Under the pieces are notes generated by a model, which ran no database searches, had not been told where the DNA came from, and worked only from the letters and a program-made list of their open reading frames with translations. Of a stretch of 64,000 bases of DNA, positions 35,725-45,010 are shown one piece after another; the stretch's first letter is position 1; each line of letters opens with the position of its first letter. The position numbers and the translations under genes were made by a program. Source of the stretch: Chloroflexota bacterium (GTDB lineage Bacteria > Chloroflexota > Anaerolineae > Aggregatilineales > J027); NCBI GenBank assembly GCA_024434115.1, contig QMIT01000008.1, positions 248,001 through 312,000 on the forward strand. Direction: 5' to 3'.

Positions 35725-36363
35725 ATGACAAAAAGAGAAATTAATTTGCAGAATAAGGTTAGACAAGCTGTACGAGACGGCATTACTTATTATAGCTTAG
35801 TGGATATCGTGCGATGCTATTTTGACGAAGATCGTCCAAGCCAATATTGGTCAGATTTTCGACGAAGAATTATTAAACATGGAAAAGGGGAAATACTGGC
35901 AAAAATTATACGTCTTAAATTACCGACGGGTCGAGATGGGAAAATGTACTCTACAGATTGCGCTGATTTCGAGATATCTCAAGAAATTATTGAATTATTA
36001 GAGGGCTTCAAGAGAAAGTTCCTTCAACGGGGAAATTATTCAGAAGTAACCGAATTCTGCCCGTATGTAGGCGATATTCTCAAAACTCAGGGTTGGACTG
36101 TACAAAGGCATTATCTATTACCTTCAGATAGAGAAATTGACATTTTAGCAAAACGAGAAAATCAGGCATTGATTGTTGAATGTAAATTGACATTATTAAA
36201 AAGCGGGGAGTTTCAAAGAGCATTAGGTCAAGTCCTCTGCTACCGTGTAGAATATGGGTTGCAAAGCATTTCCGCAATTGCAGTACCTCAAGGTTTAGTA
36301 ACCGATTATGCCCGTAAATATGCAAAAATATTTGAAGTAGACATTATGGAAATTGTATTCTAA
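35725..36363 (+). CDS. Bro-N/DinD-like domain fused to a PD-(D/E)XK nuclease domain
   Basis: The 212-residue protein has two parts. Residues about 15-95 resemble Bro-N/phage-antirepressor and DinD N-terminal regions: 'YYSLVDIVRCYFDEDRPSQYWSDFRRR', 'RLKLPTGRDGKMYSTDCAD'. Residues about 110-205 form a restriction-endonuclease-like PD-(D/E)XK fold with 'REIDILAK' (Asp139) and 'LIVECKL' (Glu152, Lys154), the catalytic Asp, Glu and Lys. It should bind and perhaps cut DNA. The gene is strongly A+T-rich relative to its neighbours, suggesting transfer. The adjacent regulator and shared operators make it a small regulated unit of defence or DNA-damage type. No methyltransferase gene is nearby. Confidence 0.75.
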   Translation: MTKREINLQNKVRQAVRDGITYYSLVDIVRCYFDEDRPSQYWSDFRRRIIKHGKGEILAKIIRLKLPTGRDGKMYSTDCADFEISQEIIELLEGFKRKFLQRGNYSEVTEFCPYVGDILKTQGWTVQRHYLLPSDREIDILAKRENQALIVECKLTLLKSGEFQRALGQVLCYRVEYGLQSISAIAVPQGLVTDYARKYAKIFEVDIMEIVF

Positions 36364-36393
36364 CAGCAAGCTATTTTTTTAAAGGGGCGTATC

Positions 36394-37362
36394 ATGGCAG
36401 ACCCCATTCGCAGCATCAAAAATCAATATCCCGGCATCAATGCTCATTTGCATAGTTTGTGGCAGGGCGTGGGGGGATGGAATAACTTCCATAATCCGCA
36501 CATTGCCGAATTGACAAAGGCACTGCGCGGCAAACTTCGGTTGACGGGCTATACCGTAGATATTGAAGATTCGATTCAAATCCGCCGTGCCGATGAATAT
36601 GTGCGCCGCCCGAAATCGGATATTACCATTTACGATACACGCTGGGGACGCGACACTCCACTTGGAGACGGCATAAGTACATCAGGGGTGATTGTTCCCT
36701 TGACCATGATGCTTGATGACAACCCGATCAGCGAAAAACCCTATCGGGCTATCGTCATTACGGATATTCAGAGCGAGACGCATAAACCCGTTGTTTGGAT
36801 TGAAGTGCTATCGCCCTCAAACAAGCGATTTGGTCAGGACAACGAAAGTTATATTCAAAAACGAGGCGATTTAGTAGAAGCGGGGTTGGTTTTTATCGAG
36901 ATTGATTATCTGCATGAGCTACCCCCCACCTTTGGTTATTTGCCGGACTACAGCCTAGTCGAAAAGGATGCCCACCCATTTCGGATCGTCGTTTTAGACC
37001 CCCGCCCGCGTATTGTCGAGGGTCATGCGTCCGTCCATGAGTTTGATGTAGATGACTCCCTTCCAATTGTCACCATCCCGCTGACAGGGAACGACAAATT
37101 GGCTTTTGATTTTGGCATCCCCTATCAAAAACAGTATGAAGAAATGTTTTATGGCACAGATTTGCCCAATGGCGTTGATTATCGAGAGCTACCCGTCAAT
37201 TTTGACCGCTACAGCGAAGCCGACCAATTACGCATTGCCAGACGGATGCTGACGGTCATTGCAGCTGCCAATCGGGGGGAGGATTTGGAGCAAGGGCCGT
37301 TCCCCGTTACACTCGATGCACTTCCATTAGAAGCCGCCTTAAAACAACTAGAGCAACCATGA
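36394..37362 (+). CDS. DUF4058 family protein
   Basis: The 322-residue cytoplasmic protein matches DUF4058. It has the N-terminal 'PGINAHLHSLWQGVGGWNNFHNPHI' and 'RRPKSDITIYD', then the nuclease-like core 'WIEVLSPSNKRFGQDNESYIQKRGDLVEAGLVFIEIDYL'. That core resembles the E-x(n)-D/E-x-K layout of restriction-like folds, but activity is unproven. AAAGGGG precedes the ATG. It overlaps the SDR gene by four bases (ATGA). Base composition returns to the chromosomal average here, so it is not part of the A+T-rich islet. Confidence 0.85.
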   Translation: MADPIRSIKNQYPGINAHLHSLWQGVGGWNNFHNPHIAELTKALRGKLRLTGYTVDIEDSIQIRRADEYVRRPKSDITIYDTRWGRDTPLGDGISTSGVIVPLTMMLDDNPISEKPYRAIVITDIQSETHKPVVWIEVLSPSNKRFGQDNESYIQKRGDLVEAGLVFIEIDYLHELPPTFGYLPDYSLVEKDAHPFRIVVLDPRPRIVEGHASVHEFDVDDSLPIVTIPLTGNDKLAFDFGIPYQKQYEEMFYGTDLPNGVDYRELPVNFDRYSEADQLRIARRMLTVIAAANRGEDLEQGPFPVTLDALPLEAALKQLEQP

Positions 37363-38111
37363 CATTCGGAAAATTCAGTGTAGATTTGACAAGTCGCGCC
37401 GCGTTGGTGACCGGCGCAGGTTTGGGCATTGGTCGGGCCACCGCCATCGCATTGGCGCAATCTGGGGCATCGGTGTTCGTCAATGACATCAACCCCGACA
37501 ATGCCGCAAAGGTCGCCGAGGAAATTCGAGCGATGGGAGGCACGGCGGCGGATTGGTGCGCGGATGTCGCTAATAAACTGGCGGCGGGGTCATTGATTGA
37601 GGCCATGCGCGACGCCTACGGACGGATTGATATAGTGGTTAATGCGGCGGGGGTTGAGAAAAAAGCCTCGCTCATAAAGTTGGACGAATGGGATTGGCGG
37701 CGGGTATTGGACATCAACCTGAATGGCACGTTTTTTATTACCCAACTCGCCGGACGAGTCATGGCAGATGAAGGCGGCGGGGTGATGGTTAATCTCGCCA
37801 GTACCGCCGGAATCGCCCTACCACGTGCCGATAGTGCCGCCTATGCCGCCAGCAAAGCCGGAGTGATCGGGTTTACCAAAGAAGCCGCCCGATTTTTTGC
37901 CGCCTCGGGAATACGGATCAATGCCGTCTGCCCTGCCAATATTGACAGCGAAGATGAATATCCCAATCCCGAAAATGCGGGCCGTATCCCCCAAGGACGC
38001 TTAGGAACACCAGAAGAAGTCGCCAATGTCATCCTATTCCTCTGTTCAGACGCCGCTTCCTATATGACCGGGCAAGCGATTTTTGTGGATGGCGGCGAGA
38101 GCATGGCTTAA
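37359..38111 (+). CDS. SDR family oxidoreductase
   Basis: The 250-residue protein is a classical short-chain dehydrogenase/reductase with NAD(P)-binding 'TGAGLGIGRAT' (about 15-25), 'DVANKLAAGSL', 'VNAAGVEKK', the catalytic Ser in 'LASTAGIAL' and Tyr/Lys in 'YAASKAG'. The C-terminus, 'YMTGQAIFVDGG', is the standard SDR ending. It will reduce a ketone or oxidise an alcohol, but substrate cannot be read. Start ATG overlaps the DUF4058 stop. Confidence 0.93.
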   Translation: MTFGKFSVDLTSRAALVTGAGLGIGRATAIALAQSGASVFVNDINPDNAAKVAEEIRAMGGTAADWCADVANKLAAGSLIEAMRDAYGRIDIVVNAAGVEKKASLIKLDEWDWRRVLDINLNGTFFITQLAGRVMADEGGGVMVNLASTAGIALPRADSAAYAASKAGVIGFTKEAARFFAASGIRINAVCPANIDSEDEYPNPENAGRIPQGRLGTPEEVANVILFLCSDAASYMTGQAIFVDGGESMA

Positions 38112-38142
38112 CTGCGAGTTTTACCAGAATATCAACCGAATT

Positions 38143-38171
38143 TTGCTCCCCTCTTAACGGTGCTATACAAT
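38143..38171 (+). promoter_or_regulatory. Promoter of the 38225 gene
   Basis: TTGCTC (38143-38148) and TACAAT (38166-38171) are 17 bases apart. The predicted leader is about 48 bases. Confidence 0.5.
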
Positions 38172-38224
38172 AACAGCATTATCTTTCATTATTTGTTTTC
38201 TTAGTTTTTCGCAGGCAGGCAATC

Positions 38225-39217
38225 ATGACCCAACGCCCCGTTCATATTCGAGTGGATGATCGTGTTCGGCTGATGTCGGCGGTACTCGCTGCCACCAAAT
38301 GGCCCGAACGCGAACAACAAATGCAGCGCCATCGTGCCCATGCTCATGCCCGTAACACCACTAAACGGATTGAACGGCATAAACATCATCCCGCCATTGA
38401 AGCGACCCAAGTGCTGCTCGATAAAGGCGCACCGCTCGAAGCACTGTATACCTATGCGCTCAAGCTGACATGGCCCGAAATGGAAGACCCCTATGCACCG
38501 CGTTGGGTTCCGCCCAAATGGAATGAGCAGCTTAAAAATTACTATCAGGTCGCTGAACTAGAGGCGTGGTGGAAAGAGGAAGACGAGGCTTGGCAAAAAG
38601 CCCGTTCTGAAGCCGAGAAGTTGATCTCGAAGGTAAATTTTTACACCTTCTTGCAGCCTTTCGTCGGGGAGGTCGTGGAACAGTTGGTATTTGTTGCCAA
38701 TGTTTCCTATCCCAGCACTCGCTCGGTAGGGGTGCGGATCGGCGGCGAACTAATGAGCATTACCCCGCCGCGTATCGCATGGGGCGACAACGCCCCGTGG
38801 CCCTTTGACGAAGACGCAGGTCATCTGTATACCCACGCGCTTGGCGACTATGCCCGTCTGTTGATGCTGTCCTATCTGCGGCAAAACGCGGATCGTGTCG
38901 CAGCAGCGGCCCAAAAACCCCTGCCCGTCACCGATGAATTTAAAGAAAAATATGTGACGTGGGGCGATCAATTTACCGAATTGTTTGTCATCGGCGCGGT
39001 GGCCCTCTTTTTGGAGCAGGCCGTCAACCCACAGGAAGCCAAAGCCTTCATTTTGATGCAGGATAAAGCAAAGGGCGTCAAAATCATTCCGGGTCTGGTG
39101 AGTGTACTGCGTCGTTATTTAAATGAGTTTGCCGATGGGAAATACGAGTCACTGATTAATTATCTACCGAATTTCCCCGGCCATTTGCGCGTGGCGAAAT
39201 CCATTTCTTCCCTATAA
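38225..39217 (+). CDS. Protein of unknown function, alpha-helical
   Basis: The 330-residue protein has no signal peptide or membrane helix. It starts with 'VHIRVDDRVRLMSAVLAATKWPEREQQ' and has a His/Arg-rich stretch near residues 35-60. Mostly helical, Trp-rich sequence follows ('WPEMEDPYAPRWVPPKWNEQ', 'LEAWWKEEDEAW'), then a late 'NEFADGKYESLINYLP'. A histidine in 'GHLYTHALGDYARLL' and other acidic residues could suggest a metal-dependent peptidase-like core, but no HExxH is present. I do not recognise it. The amidohydrolase gene follows 11 bases later, probably in one transcript. Confidence 0.75.
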   Translation: MTQRPVHIRVDDRVRLMSAVLAATKWPEREQQMQRHRAHAHARNTTKRIERHKHHPAIEATQVLLDKGAPLEALYTYALKLTWPEMEDPYAPRWVPPKWNEQLKNYYQVAELEAWWKEEDEAWQKARSEAEKLISKVNFYTFLQPFVGEVVEQLVFVANVSYPSTRSVGVRIGGELMSITPPRIAWGDNAPWPFDEDAGHLYTHALGDYARLLMLSYLRQNADRVAAAAQKPLPVTDEFKEKYVTWGDQFTELFVIGAVALFLEQAVNPQEAKAFILMQDKAKGVKIIPGLVSVLRRYLNEFADGKYESLINYLPNFPGHLRVAKSISSL

Positions 39218-39228
39218 GAAGGATCTGC

Positions 39229-40839
39229 ATGATTGATCGAATTGTCTACAACGCCAAAATCCATACCCTGAATCCGGCCCAACCTGTTGTGACAGCGTTG
39301 GCGATTATCGGCGAACGCATTGTCGCGGTGGGCGATGATGACAGCATTCGGCGCTTGGCTGGCCCGAATACTCGCCAAGATAATGCGGGGGGGCGCGTGA
39401 TTATCCCCGGTTTGACCGATGCCCATTTGCATTGGGAGGGGTATAGCAAGGCGCGGCGCAATCTGAATTTGATGGATGTACCCAGCAAAGCCCAATGTTT
39501 GGCGATGGTTGCGGAACGGGCACGCACTGCCCCACCCGGTGAATGGATTATCGGGCGTGGTTGGCGCTTGGATACATGGCACGAAACGGAATACCCCCTT
39601 GCCAGCGAATTGGACACCGTGACAACGCAGCATCCTATCTATTTGGGGGAACGCAGCGGACACGGGGCATGGGTCAACAGCATGGCTCTCAAATTGGCAA
39701 ATATCCACGCGGGAACGAATGATCCCTTTGGCGGGACGATTGTGCGCCTGCCGGATGGGTCGCCTGCCGGGATGTTATTGGAAGACAGCGCCCTACATCT
39801 GGTCACTGACCACATCACCAGCCCGACCCCCGAAAAACTCGCCGATTATATGGCGGATGCCCAATCCCATGCGCTGCGGCAGGGATTGACGGGTTTCCAT
39901 GACTATGACGACCCCTCCTGCATGATCGCCCTACAAATTTTGCGCGAACGCGGGCAATTGGCGATGCGGGCAGTCAAACAGGTCAATGTGGCATGGATTG
40001 ACCACGCGCATGAACTGGGTATACGCAGCGGCTTTGGTGACGATTGGATTCGAATCGGCGGTTTGAAAATTTTTGCGGATGGCGCATTAGGGCCACGCAC
40101 CGCCCTGATGATTGAACCGTTTGAAAACGACCCAGACAATTATGGCATTTGTGTGACCGACAAGGAAGAAATGTACGGCCTTGTCAGTTGGGCCAGCACG
40201 CATGGCGTCCATACCGCCATTCATGCAATCGGGGATAAAGCCGTACATGATGTCTTGGATGTTTTTGAAACGGTGCGTGGTGAAGAAGCGGGTCGTGGTA
40301 CGCCAAGTTCTCAACTGCGCCATCGAATAGAGCATGTGCAGATTGTCCATCCGAGCGATGTGGGTCGCTTGGCGCAACTCAATCTGATTGCCTCCATGCA
40401 GCCGATTCACGCCACATCGGATTTGGAAATGGCGGATTTGTATTGGGGCAAACGCGCCGCCTACAGTTATGCCATCCGCAAGCAGTTAAACGCCGGGGCA
40501 GTCCTAGCATTTGGGTCAGACGCCCCCGTTGAAGATTTAAATCCTTGGCGTGGCATCCATGCCGCTGTCACCCGTCAACGCGCCGATGGCTCGCCGGGGC
40601 CGCAGGGGTGGTATCCCGAAGAACGTCTGCCCCTGCATGAAGCCCTCGTTGGGTTCACACAAGGGCCAGCCTACGCCGCCTATATGGAAAACCGCTTAGG
40701 GATGCTCGCCCCCGGTTATCTCGCGGATATGGTCATGCTTGACCGTGACCTGTTCAACATCCCCTCCGCCGAAATTTTATCGGTGCAACCAGTGGGAACG
40801 ATGGTCGGTGGGGAGTGGCGCTTTAGGGCGTTTGAGTAG
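39229..40839 (+). CDS. Amidohydrolase family protein (YtcJ-like)
   Basis: The 536-residue enzyme is an amidohydrolase of the YtcJ/N-substituted formamide deformylase-like group. Metal ligands are recognisable: the HxH in 'LTDAHLHWEG', His in 'HAIGDKAVHD', 'HRIEHVQIV' and Asp in 'FGSDAPVEDLNPW'. It would hydrolyse amide or related C-N bonds of small molecules in the cytoplasm; the substrate is unknown. AAGGA lies six bases before the ATG. Its 3' end overlaps the convergent secreted-protein gene by 17 bases. Confidence 0.9.
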   Translation: MIDRIVYNAKIHTLNPAQPVVTALAIIGERIVAVGDDDSIRRLAGPNTRQDNAGGRVIIPGLTDAHLHWEGYSKARRNLNLMDVPSKAQCLAMVAERARTAPPGEWIIGRGWRLDTWHETEYPLASELDTVTTQHPIYLGERSGHGAWVNSMALKLANIHAGTNDPFGGTIVRLPDGSPAGMLLEDSALHLVTDHITSPTPEKLADYMADAQSHALRQGLTGFHDYDDPSCMIALQILRERGQLAMRAVKQVNVAWIDHAHELGIRSGFGDDWIRIGGLKIFADGALGPRTALMIEPFENDPDNYGICVTDKEEMYGLVSWASTHGVHTAIHAIGDKAVHDVLDVFETVRGEEAGRGTPSSQLRHRIEHVQIVHPSDVGRLAQLNLIASMQPIHATSDLEMADLYWGKRAAYSYAIRKQLNAGAVLAFGSDAPVEDLNPWRGIHAAVTRQRADGSPGPQGWYPEERLPLHEALVGFTQGPAYAAYMENRLGMLAPGYLADMVMLDRDLFNIPSAEILSVQPVGTMVGGEWRFRAFE

Positions 40840-41959
40840 GCTCCTCTGGTGCTTCTTGAGGCGGCTCATAACGCAGTGACTCGACGACCTGCATAATGGC
40901 TGTCTCAAATTCGCTCAACCCACCGCTACCGCTGCGTGCTGCAAAAATCGCATATTGCCCGTCGCCAAAATCAAACAGCAGAATAAAGCCACTCGGCATC
41001 TCCGCCCGCAAGACTTCCCACTCGCCTATTGTCACCTGCGTTGGAAATTCAGCGGGTAGCTCCTCGATTTGGACGTAGGCCGACAAAATTTCTTCAGAAG
41101 TGGCTTGCGTTGGGTCTAAAGTGCCATAAAAATAATTGGCGATTTCAGCCGGGGGAACGATGGTAATTTCCAATTCATCGGCATCAAAGGGGCGGCGGCG
41201 CATCTTTTTGTCGGCGGCGTCTTGGGAATTCGACAGCAAGATTTTATTCGAGGCGGCTTCACTGATGATCCAATTTTGCGGATAGAAGAAACGAAAGGCA
41301 CAGGTATCCTTAAAATAGAGAAACCATCCCATCGGCGGCGTGTTGGGGCCATTGTCAGTATAAACAAGACTGTCCAAAAATAATTGGAGGTTGTCCTCCA
41401 AAGCCATCATTTCGTTAGCGTCGGCTTCGGCATGGATACGTAGATCATATTTATCGGAGATGGCAATAATCATTTGAAATCCAACAATGGCTAGGCCATC
41501 ATTCGTGCCGACATAATCCCGACGGGCAGCTAACCAATCTTGGACGGTCATTTCAATCGGTGCGCCATATGTCCGGTCAGCACCAATGACCGTAATATCA
41601 CCTGAAAGCTGCTCAAGAGGCGTGGGACGGTCATCTCCCAAACCCCAAGGAATTTGCAGTGCAACGCTAAAATCGAAATACCCCGGCGTTGTCCAATTCT
41701 CGCCCAAAAAATCTTCAGCAGGATAATACCAGCGAACAGAGGGTAGACTCTCGTTCGAGCCGTCTTCGGAGGCAAGGTTAGGAAATATGGCTTGGGATTC
41801 TTGAACCAACCACGCGGCGGGGTAGTCAAAACTCAAGCGTCCATCACATGAGGTAAAGGTTTTGGACTCCGGCGTTTGGGCATAACTGAATGGCGTAGGT
41901 TGCGTAAAACCAATAACAAAAAGGACACAAGCAACTAACCACCATCGTTTAGCAGACAT
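40823..41959 (-). CDS. Secreted protein of unknown function
   Basis: The 378-residue protein has a Sec signal peptide (MSAKRWWLVA..., cleavage near 'SYAQT'). The mature part seems to hold two related units, each starting with an aromatic '(C/F)xxRxxFDYPxxWLVQES' or 'CAFRFFYPQNWIISEA' motif; such PsbP/DUF1795-like folds begin this way. It would sit outside the membrane, but its role is unknown. The ATG at 41959 has GGGAGAG six bases upstream; a longer frame to 42022 only adds non-signal sequence. Convergent overlap of 17 bases with the amidohydrolase gene. Confidence 0.75.
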   Translation of the reverse strand: MSAKRWWLVACVLFVIGFTQPTPFSYAQTPESKTFTSCDGRLSFDYPAAWLVQESQAIFPNLASEDGSNESLPSVRWYYPAEDFLGENWTTPGYFDFSVALQIPWGLGDDRPTPLEQLSGDITVIGADRTYGAPIEMTVQDWLAARRDYVGTNDGLAIVGFQMIIAISDKYDLRIHAEADANEMMALEDNLQLFLDSLVYTDNGPNTPPMGWFLYFKDTCAFRFFYPQNWIISEAASNKILLSNSQDAADKKMRRRPFDADELEITIVPPAEIANYFYGTLDPTQATSEEILSAYVQIEELPAEFPTQVTIGEWEVLRAEMPSGFILLFDFGDGQYAIFAARSGSGGLSEFETAIMQVVESLRYEPPQEAPEEPTQTP

Positions 41960-42048
41960 GGTATTCTCTCCCCGAACAAATTTGCCCACGTTATTTATAG
42001 TAATTACAACGGACGTTAACAAATCGTTCCAGAGAAATCAACCACTGG

Positions 42049-43215
42049 TCAATCTACGATGATGGGTAAAAATCCGGTTGTACCAGCGATGACGGCAACT
42101 TGGGCTTGATAGACGATGCGACCCAGATAGGCCACTGTAACGTCATACATACCCGCTTCCAAATCCCCCATTACCCAGTTTTCGCGCAAATAGGGATCCC
42201 CATTGAGGGCCGGATCGGTGTCGGCATAGGTATAGGCGCGATAAATCACCCCACTGGTAAGCGATTCGGCCCTGATTTCGACTTCAGCAAGCGACGTGCC
42301 ATCTTCCGCCGTCACCCGTCCCGCCAACACGCCATAGCTGGGGAAAGGTTCAATCCATAACTGCGGGTTATAGGTTGAACCGTAGCTGTAGGGGTCGCCA
42401 ATGCGCACTTCCAAATGCAGATGTGGCCCAATCGCCACCCCCGACTGCCCCACCTGCCCGATGGGGTCAAAACGCCGAATGGACTGCCCCGTCACGACAT
42501 GGACAGCCGAAAGATGCCCATACAGGGTGTAGTAGATGAATGGCTGGCCTTTTTCGTTAAGGTGGGTGTGTTGGATCACGACGGTGTTGCCATAAAAATT
42601 GGAGGTCGGGCCGAAGCGTTTTTGGTCAAAATCATCCCCGGCGAAAAACACCACCCCATCATTCGCCGCCAAAACCCGAGTCCCAAAAGGATTCACAAAA
42701 TCTATCCCATAGTGAGGCCGTAACTGCCCCACATTGGTTGAGCCGTAATCATAGATGCGTTCGGCATAATCAATCACGCCGCTTTCGGTAAAGAAGGGCC
42801 GTGACAGCCAAAAATGATCGCCCGTGATGGTTTGGGCCATTGCAATCGCGGTAGCAATTCCTGAGCTAGAAGCAGCTTCAGTGGGATCAAAGGTGGCGGG
42901 CAGGGTCGCCGTTGCCGAGGGTGTGGGGGAAGACTCAAAAGTCGGTTGGGTCGTCGGGCTAGGGGATGCGGAAGGAGTGGCGCTTGGTCTATCACCGCCG
43001 ACGATATACCATGTGGCAGTCGGTTGGGCAGTGGCTACCGCCTGCAATGCAATGGCCGTCGCCAATGAATTCTGAGTTGCTTCTACCGGAGGTGCTTCCG
43101 TTCCATTATCCGAAGAACTGCACCCGCTTAACGCATATCCTATATAGACCATCGCCAGCATTAACAATGTCAAACTTAACCCGCGATGAAACGTCCGACT
43201 TTTGAACATCCCCAC
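42049..43215 (-). CDS. M23 family peptidase, lipoprotein
   Basis: The 388-residue protein has a lipobox 'YALSGC' (Cys32), a Pro/Ser/Thr linker to about residue 120 and an M23 (LytM/gp37-type) endopeptidase domain with 'HYGIDF' and 'GPHLHLEV' for zinc binding and catalysis. It also carries a C-terminal beta domain (about 300-388) with 'LAGRVTAEDGTSLAEVEIRAE', like carboxypeptidase-regulatory folds. It should cut peptidoglycan cross-bridges outside the membrane or act as a wall-binding factor. The start is a GTG with AAGGA six bases upstream. It lies 13 bases downstream of the FTCD gene. Confidence 0.88.
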   Translation of the reverse strand: MGMFKSRTFHRGLSLTLLMLAMVYIGYALSGCSSSDNGTEAPPVEATQNSLATAIALQAVATAQPTATWYIVGGDRPSATPSASPSPTTQPTFESSPTPSATATLPATFDPTEAASSSGIATAIAMAQTITGDHFWLSRPFFTESGVIDYAERIYDYGSTNVGQLRPHYGIDFVNPFGTRVLAANDGVVFFAGDDFDQKRFGPTSNFYGNTVVIQHTHLNEKGQPFIYYTLYGHLSAVHVVTGQSIRRFDPIGQVGQSGVAIGPHLHLEVRIGDPYSYGSTYNPQLWIEPFPSYGVLAGRVTAEDGTSLAEVEIRAESLTSGVIYRAYTYADTDPALNGDPYLRENWVMGDLEAGMYDVTVAYLGRIVYQAQVAVIAGTTGFLPIIVD

Positions 43216-43228
43216 ACAAAATCCTTGT

Positions 43229-44830
43229 TTAAATCAATCCAACACGGGTCACAGCCGCCTGAATGGTTTGGGCGTGGATAGCGCGGGCCTGCTCCAAAAG
43301 CTGACTGACTTCACCCCGTAAATGGGTTGCCAATTCCACGTCTTCCAATCCTAGCAGGTTCACCCGCACATTCAATGCCGCACCTTCGAGTGCCGCCATT
43401 GCCATATGTGCCCCCACTGCCGCATCCGTCGCCGCGTTGGTATTGCCCAATGCAGCCACCCGCTCGACCAATTGCAGGGTTTCAAAGGCCATGCGACAGA
43501 CCCGCAGTGGCACATCAATCGCCCCACGTGTACGCTCCTGAATCAAAGCCGCTCGTTGGGGGTCATCTTTCGGCACACGGAAGGCCGACATTAACGCATC
43601 GAAGGCACTGACATCATTGACCACATCATCCAATAGGCGTTCGCGTAATTCCTGCCCCGCTTTGACAATCGCCTGCATCTCGGTTTCGACTTCGGCATAT
43701 TTTTTCTTGCCGATGGTCAACCCCGCTACCATTTCGGAGAGGGCCGCCGCCAGTGATGCCGCTAATGCCGCCACCGCCCCACCACCGGGTGTTGCATTGG
43801 CCGCCGCGACTGCCTCGACAAAATCTGAAGGGCGACGGCTTTGGGGAATCGTGACCACCGCGAAATTCGCTGTTGAATCTTCTGGCACGGGTGGTTCTTC
43901 ATACGCGAATGGGGCAGGCACTTGTTCCGCCATTGAAATCTTGGTTTCCAACAACTGGTCAGGTTTAAAACCATCCAATTGCAGATACCAGCGGGCACTT
44001 TCGACTAAGGCCGCTTCGGGGGCAAGACCGACCAATTCACTCGACAGAATCCCGACTCCGTAGCGTTGGGCCTCGCGGCGAATCATTTCGACCACGCGGA
44101 AGATGGGGGTCTTTTCATAATTGGTCAGGTTCATGCTGACCTGTGCTTTGCCATCCACCAAAAAGCCATTAGCTTTGACAAACGCCAACCCACCGCCGGA
44201 TTCCCGAATGACGAGTGAGATTTTTTTGGCGATTTCAACATCCCCGGTAGTCAGATAGACATTAAAGGCGATCAACGGCGGACGTGCGCCAATAATCGTC
44301 GCCCCGGCTGAACCGATAGCGGCTGGCCCAAAATCTGGCACGTAACGCGGGTCAGAGCCTATCACGGTTTTTAGCTGCTCATATTGAAACTTCACTTTGC
44401 GAATATGCGCCAGATTTTCCCGATCAGGTCGGGTCGCGGCGCTTTCATAAAGGTAGACGGGGATATTGAGTTCCTCACCCACCCGCTTGCCCAAACGTTT
44501 CGCCATCTGCACACATTCATCCATCGAGACGTCCCGAATCGGGATAAACGGCACAACATCGGTTGCCCCAAAACGCGGATGTTCGCCTGAATGGAAATCC
44601 AAATCAATCAATTCCGACGCGGCGCGGATACCCACAAACATGACCCGCTCAATTTCATCTGGCAGGCCCACCATTGTGACAACGGTGCGGTTGTGGTCGG
44701 CGTCGCTGCTGACATCCAAAATATGGACGGCCCCGGCGCGTTTCATCGCCTGAAGGATAGCATCCACTACCTCTGGTCGTCGCCCCTCACTAAAATTTGG
44801 CACGCATTCCACTAACGGTCTTGCGCTCAT
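43229..44830 (-). CDS. Fused glutamate formimidoyltransferase / formimidotetrahydrofolate cyclodeaminase
   Basis: The 533-residue protein joins two folate enzymes. The N-terminal part (about 1-310) is the formimidoyltransferase, starting 'PLVECVPNFSEGRRPEVVDAI' and containing 'SGEHPRFGATDVVPF' and 'VSMNLTNYEKTP'. The C-terminal part (about 335-533) is the cyclodeaminase, with 'AAANATPGGGAVAALAASLAAAL' and 'GNTNAATDAAVG'. Together they move the formimino group of N-formimino-glutamate to tetrahydrofolate and convert it to methenyl-THF plus ammonia. The fusion is also seen in animals and some bacteria. No other histidine-degradation gene lies here. The ATG at 44830 has GGGGGTGG upstream; a longer frame is rejected. 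Confidence 0.92.
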   Translation of the reverse strand: MSARPLVECVPNFSEGRRPEVVDAILQAMKRAGAVHILDVSSDADHNRTVVTMVGLPDEIERVMFVGIRAASELIDLDFHSGEHPRFGATDVVPFIPIRDVSMDECVQMAKRLGKRVGEELNIPVYLYESAATRPDRENLAHIRKVKFQYEQLKTVIGSDPRYVPDFGPAAIGSAGATIIGARPPLIAFNVYLTTGDVEIAKKISLVIRESGGGLAFVKANGFLVDGKAQVSMNLTNYEKTPIFRVVEMIRREAQRYGVGILSSELVGLAPEAALVESARWYLQLDGFKPDQLLETKISMAEQVPAPFAYEEPPVPEDSTANFAVVTIPQSRRPSDFVEAVAAANATPGGGAVAALAASLAAALSEMVAGLTIGKKKYAEVETEMQAIVKAGQELRERLLDDVVNDVSAFDALMSAFRVPKDDPQRAALIQERTRGAIDVPLRVCRMAFETLQLVERVAALGNTNAATDAAVGAHMAMAALEGAALNVRVNLLGLEDVELATHLRGEVSQLLEQARAIHAQTIQAAVTRVGLI

Positions 44831-44951
44831 GCCACCCCCTAACTGTGGTATTTGTTCCCAAAAACGCGGCAAATTATACAGAAATGCCATCACACCGACC
44901 AACTTTTGCGTGGCTGACGTATAGCAAACGGCGGTTTTTCGCTATTTCGTT

Positions 44952-44979
44952 TTGTTGGTCAATTAAAACATGCTACACT
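44952..44979 (+). promoter_or_regulatory. Possible promoter of the toxin-antitoxin pair
   Basis: TTGTTG (44952-44957) and TACACT (44974-44979) are 16 bases apart, 31 bases before the antitoxin ATG. Confidence 0.4.
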
Positions 44980-45010
44980 AAAAAAGTGGTCAATGATGGA
45001 GAGGTATGTG

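Noticed and set aside
35599..35766. Longer version of the XRE regulator starting at 35766
   Set aside because: The extra residues are non-globular and would overlap the divergent promoter and nuclease start.
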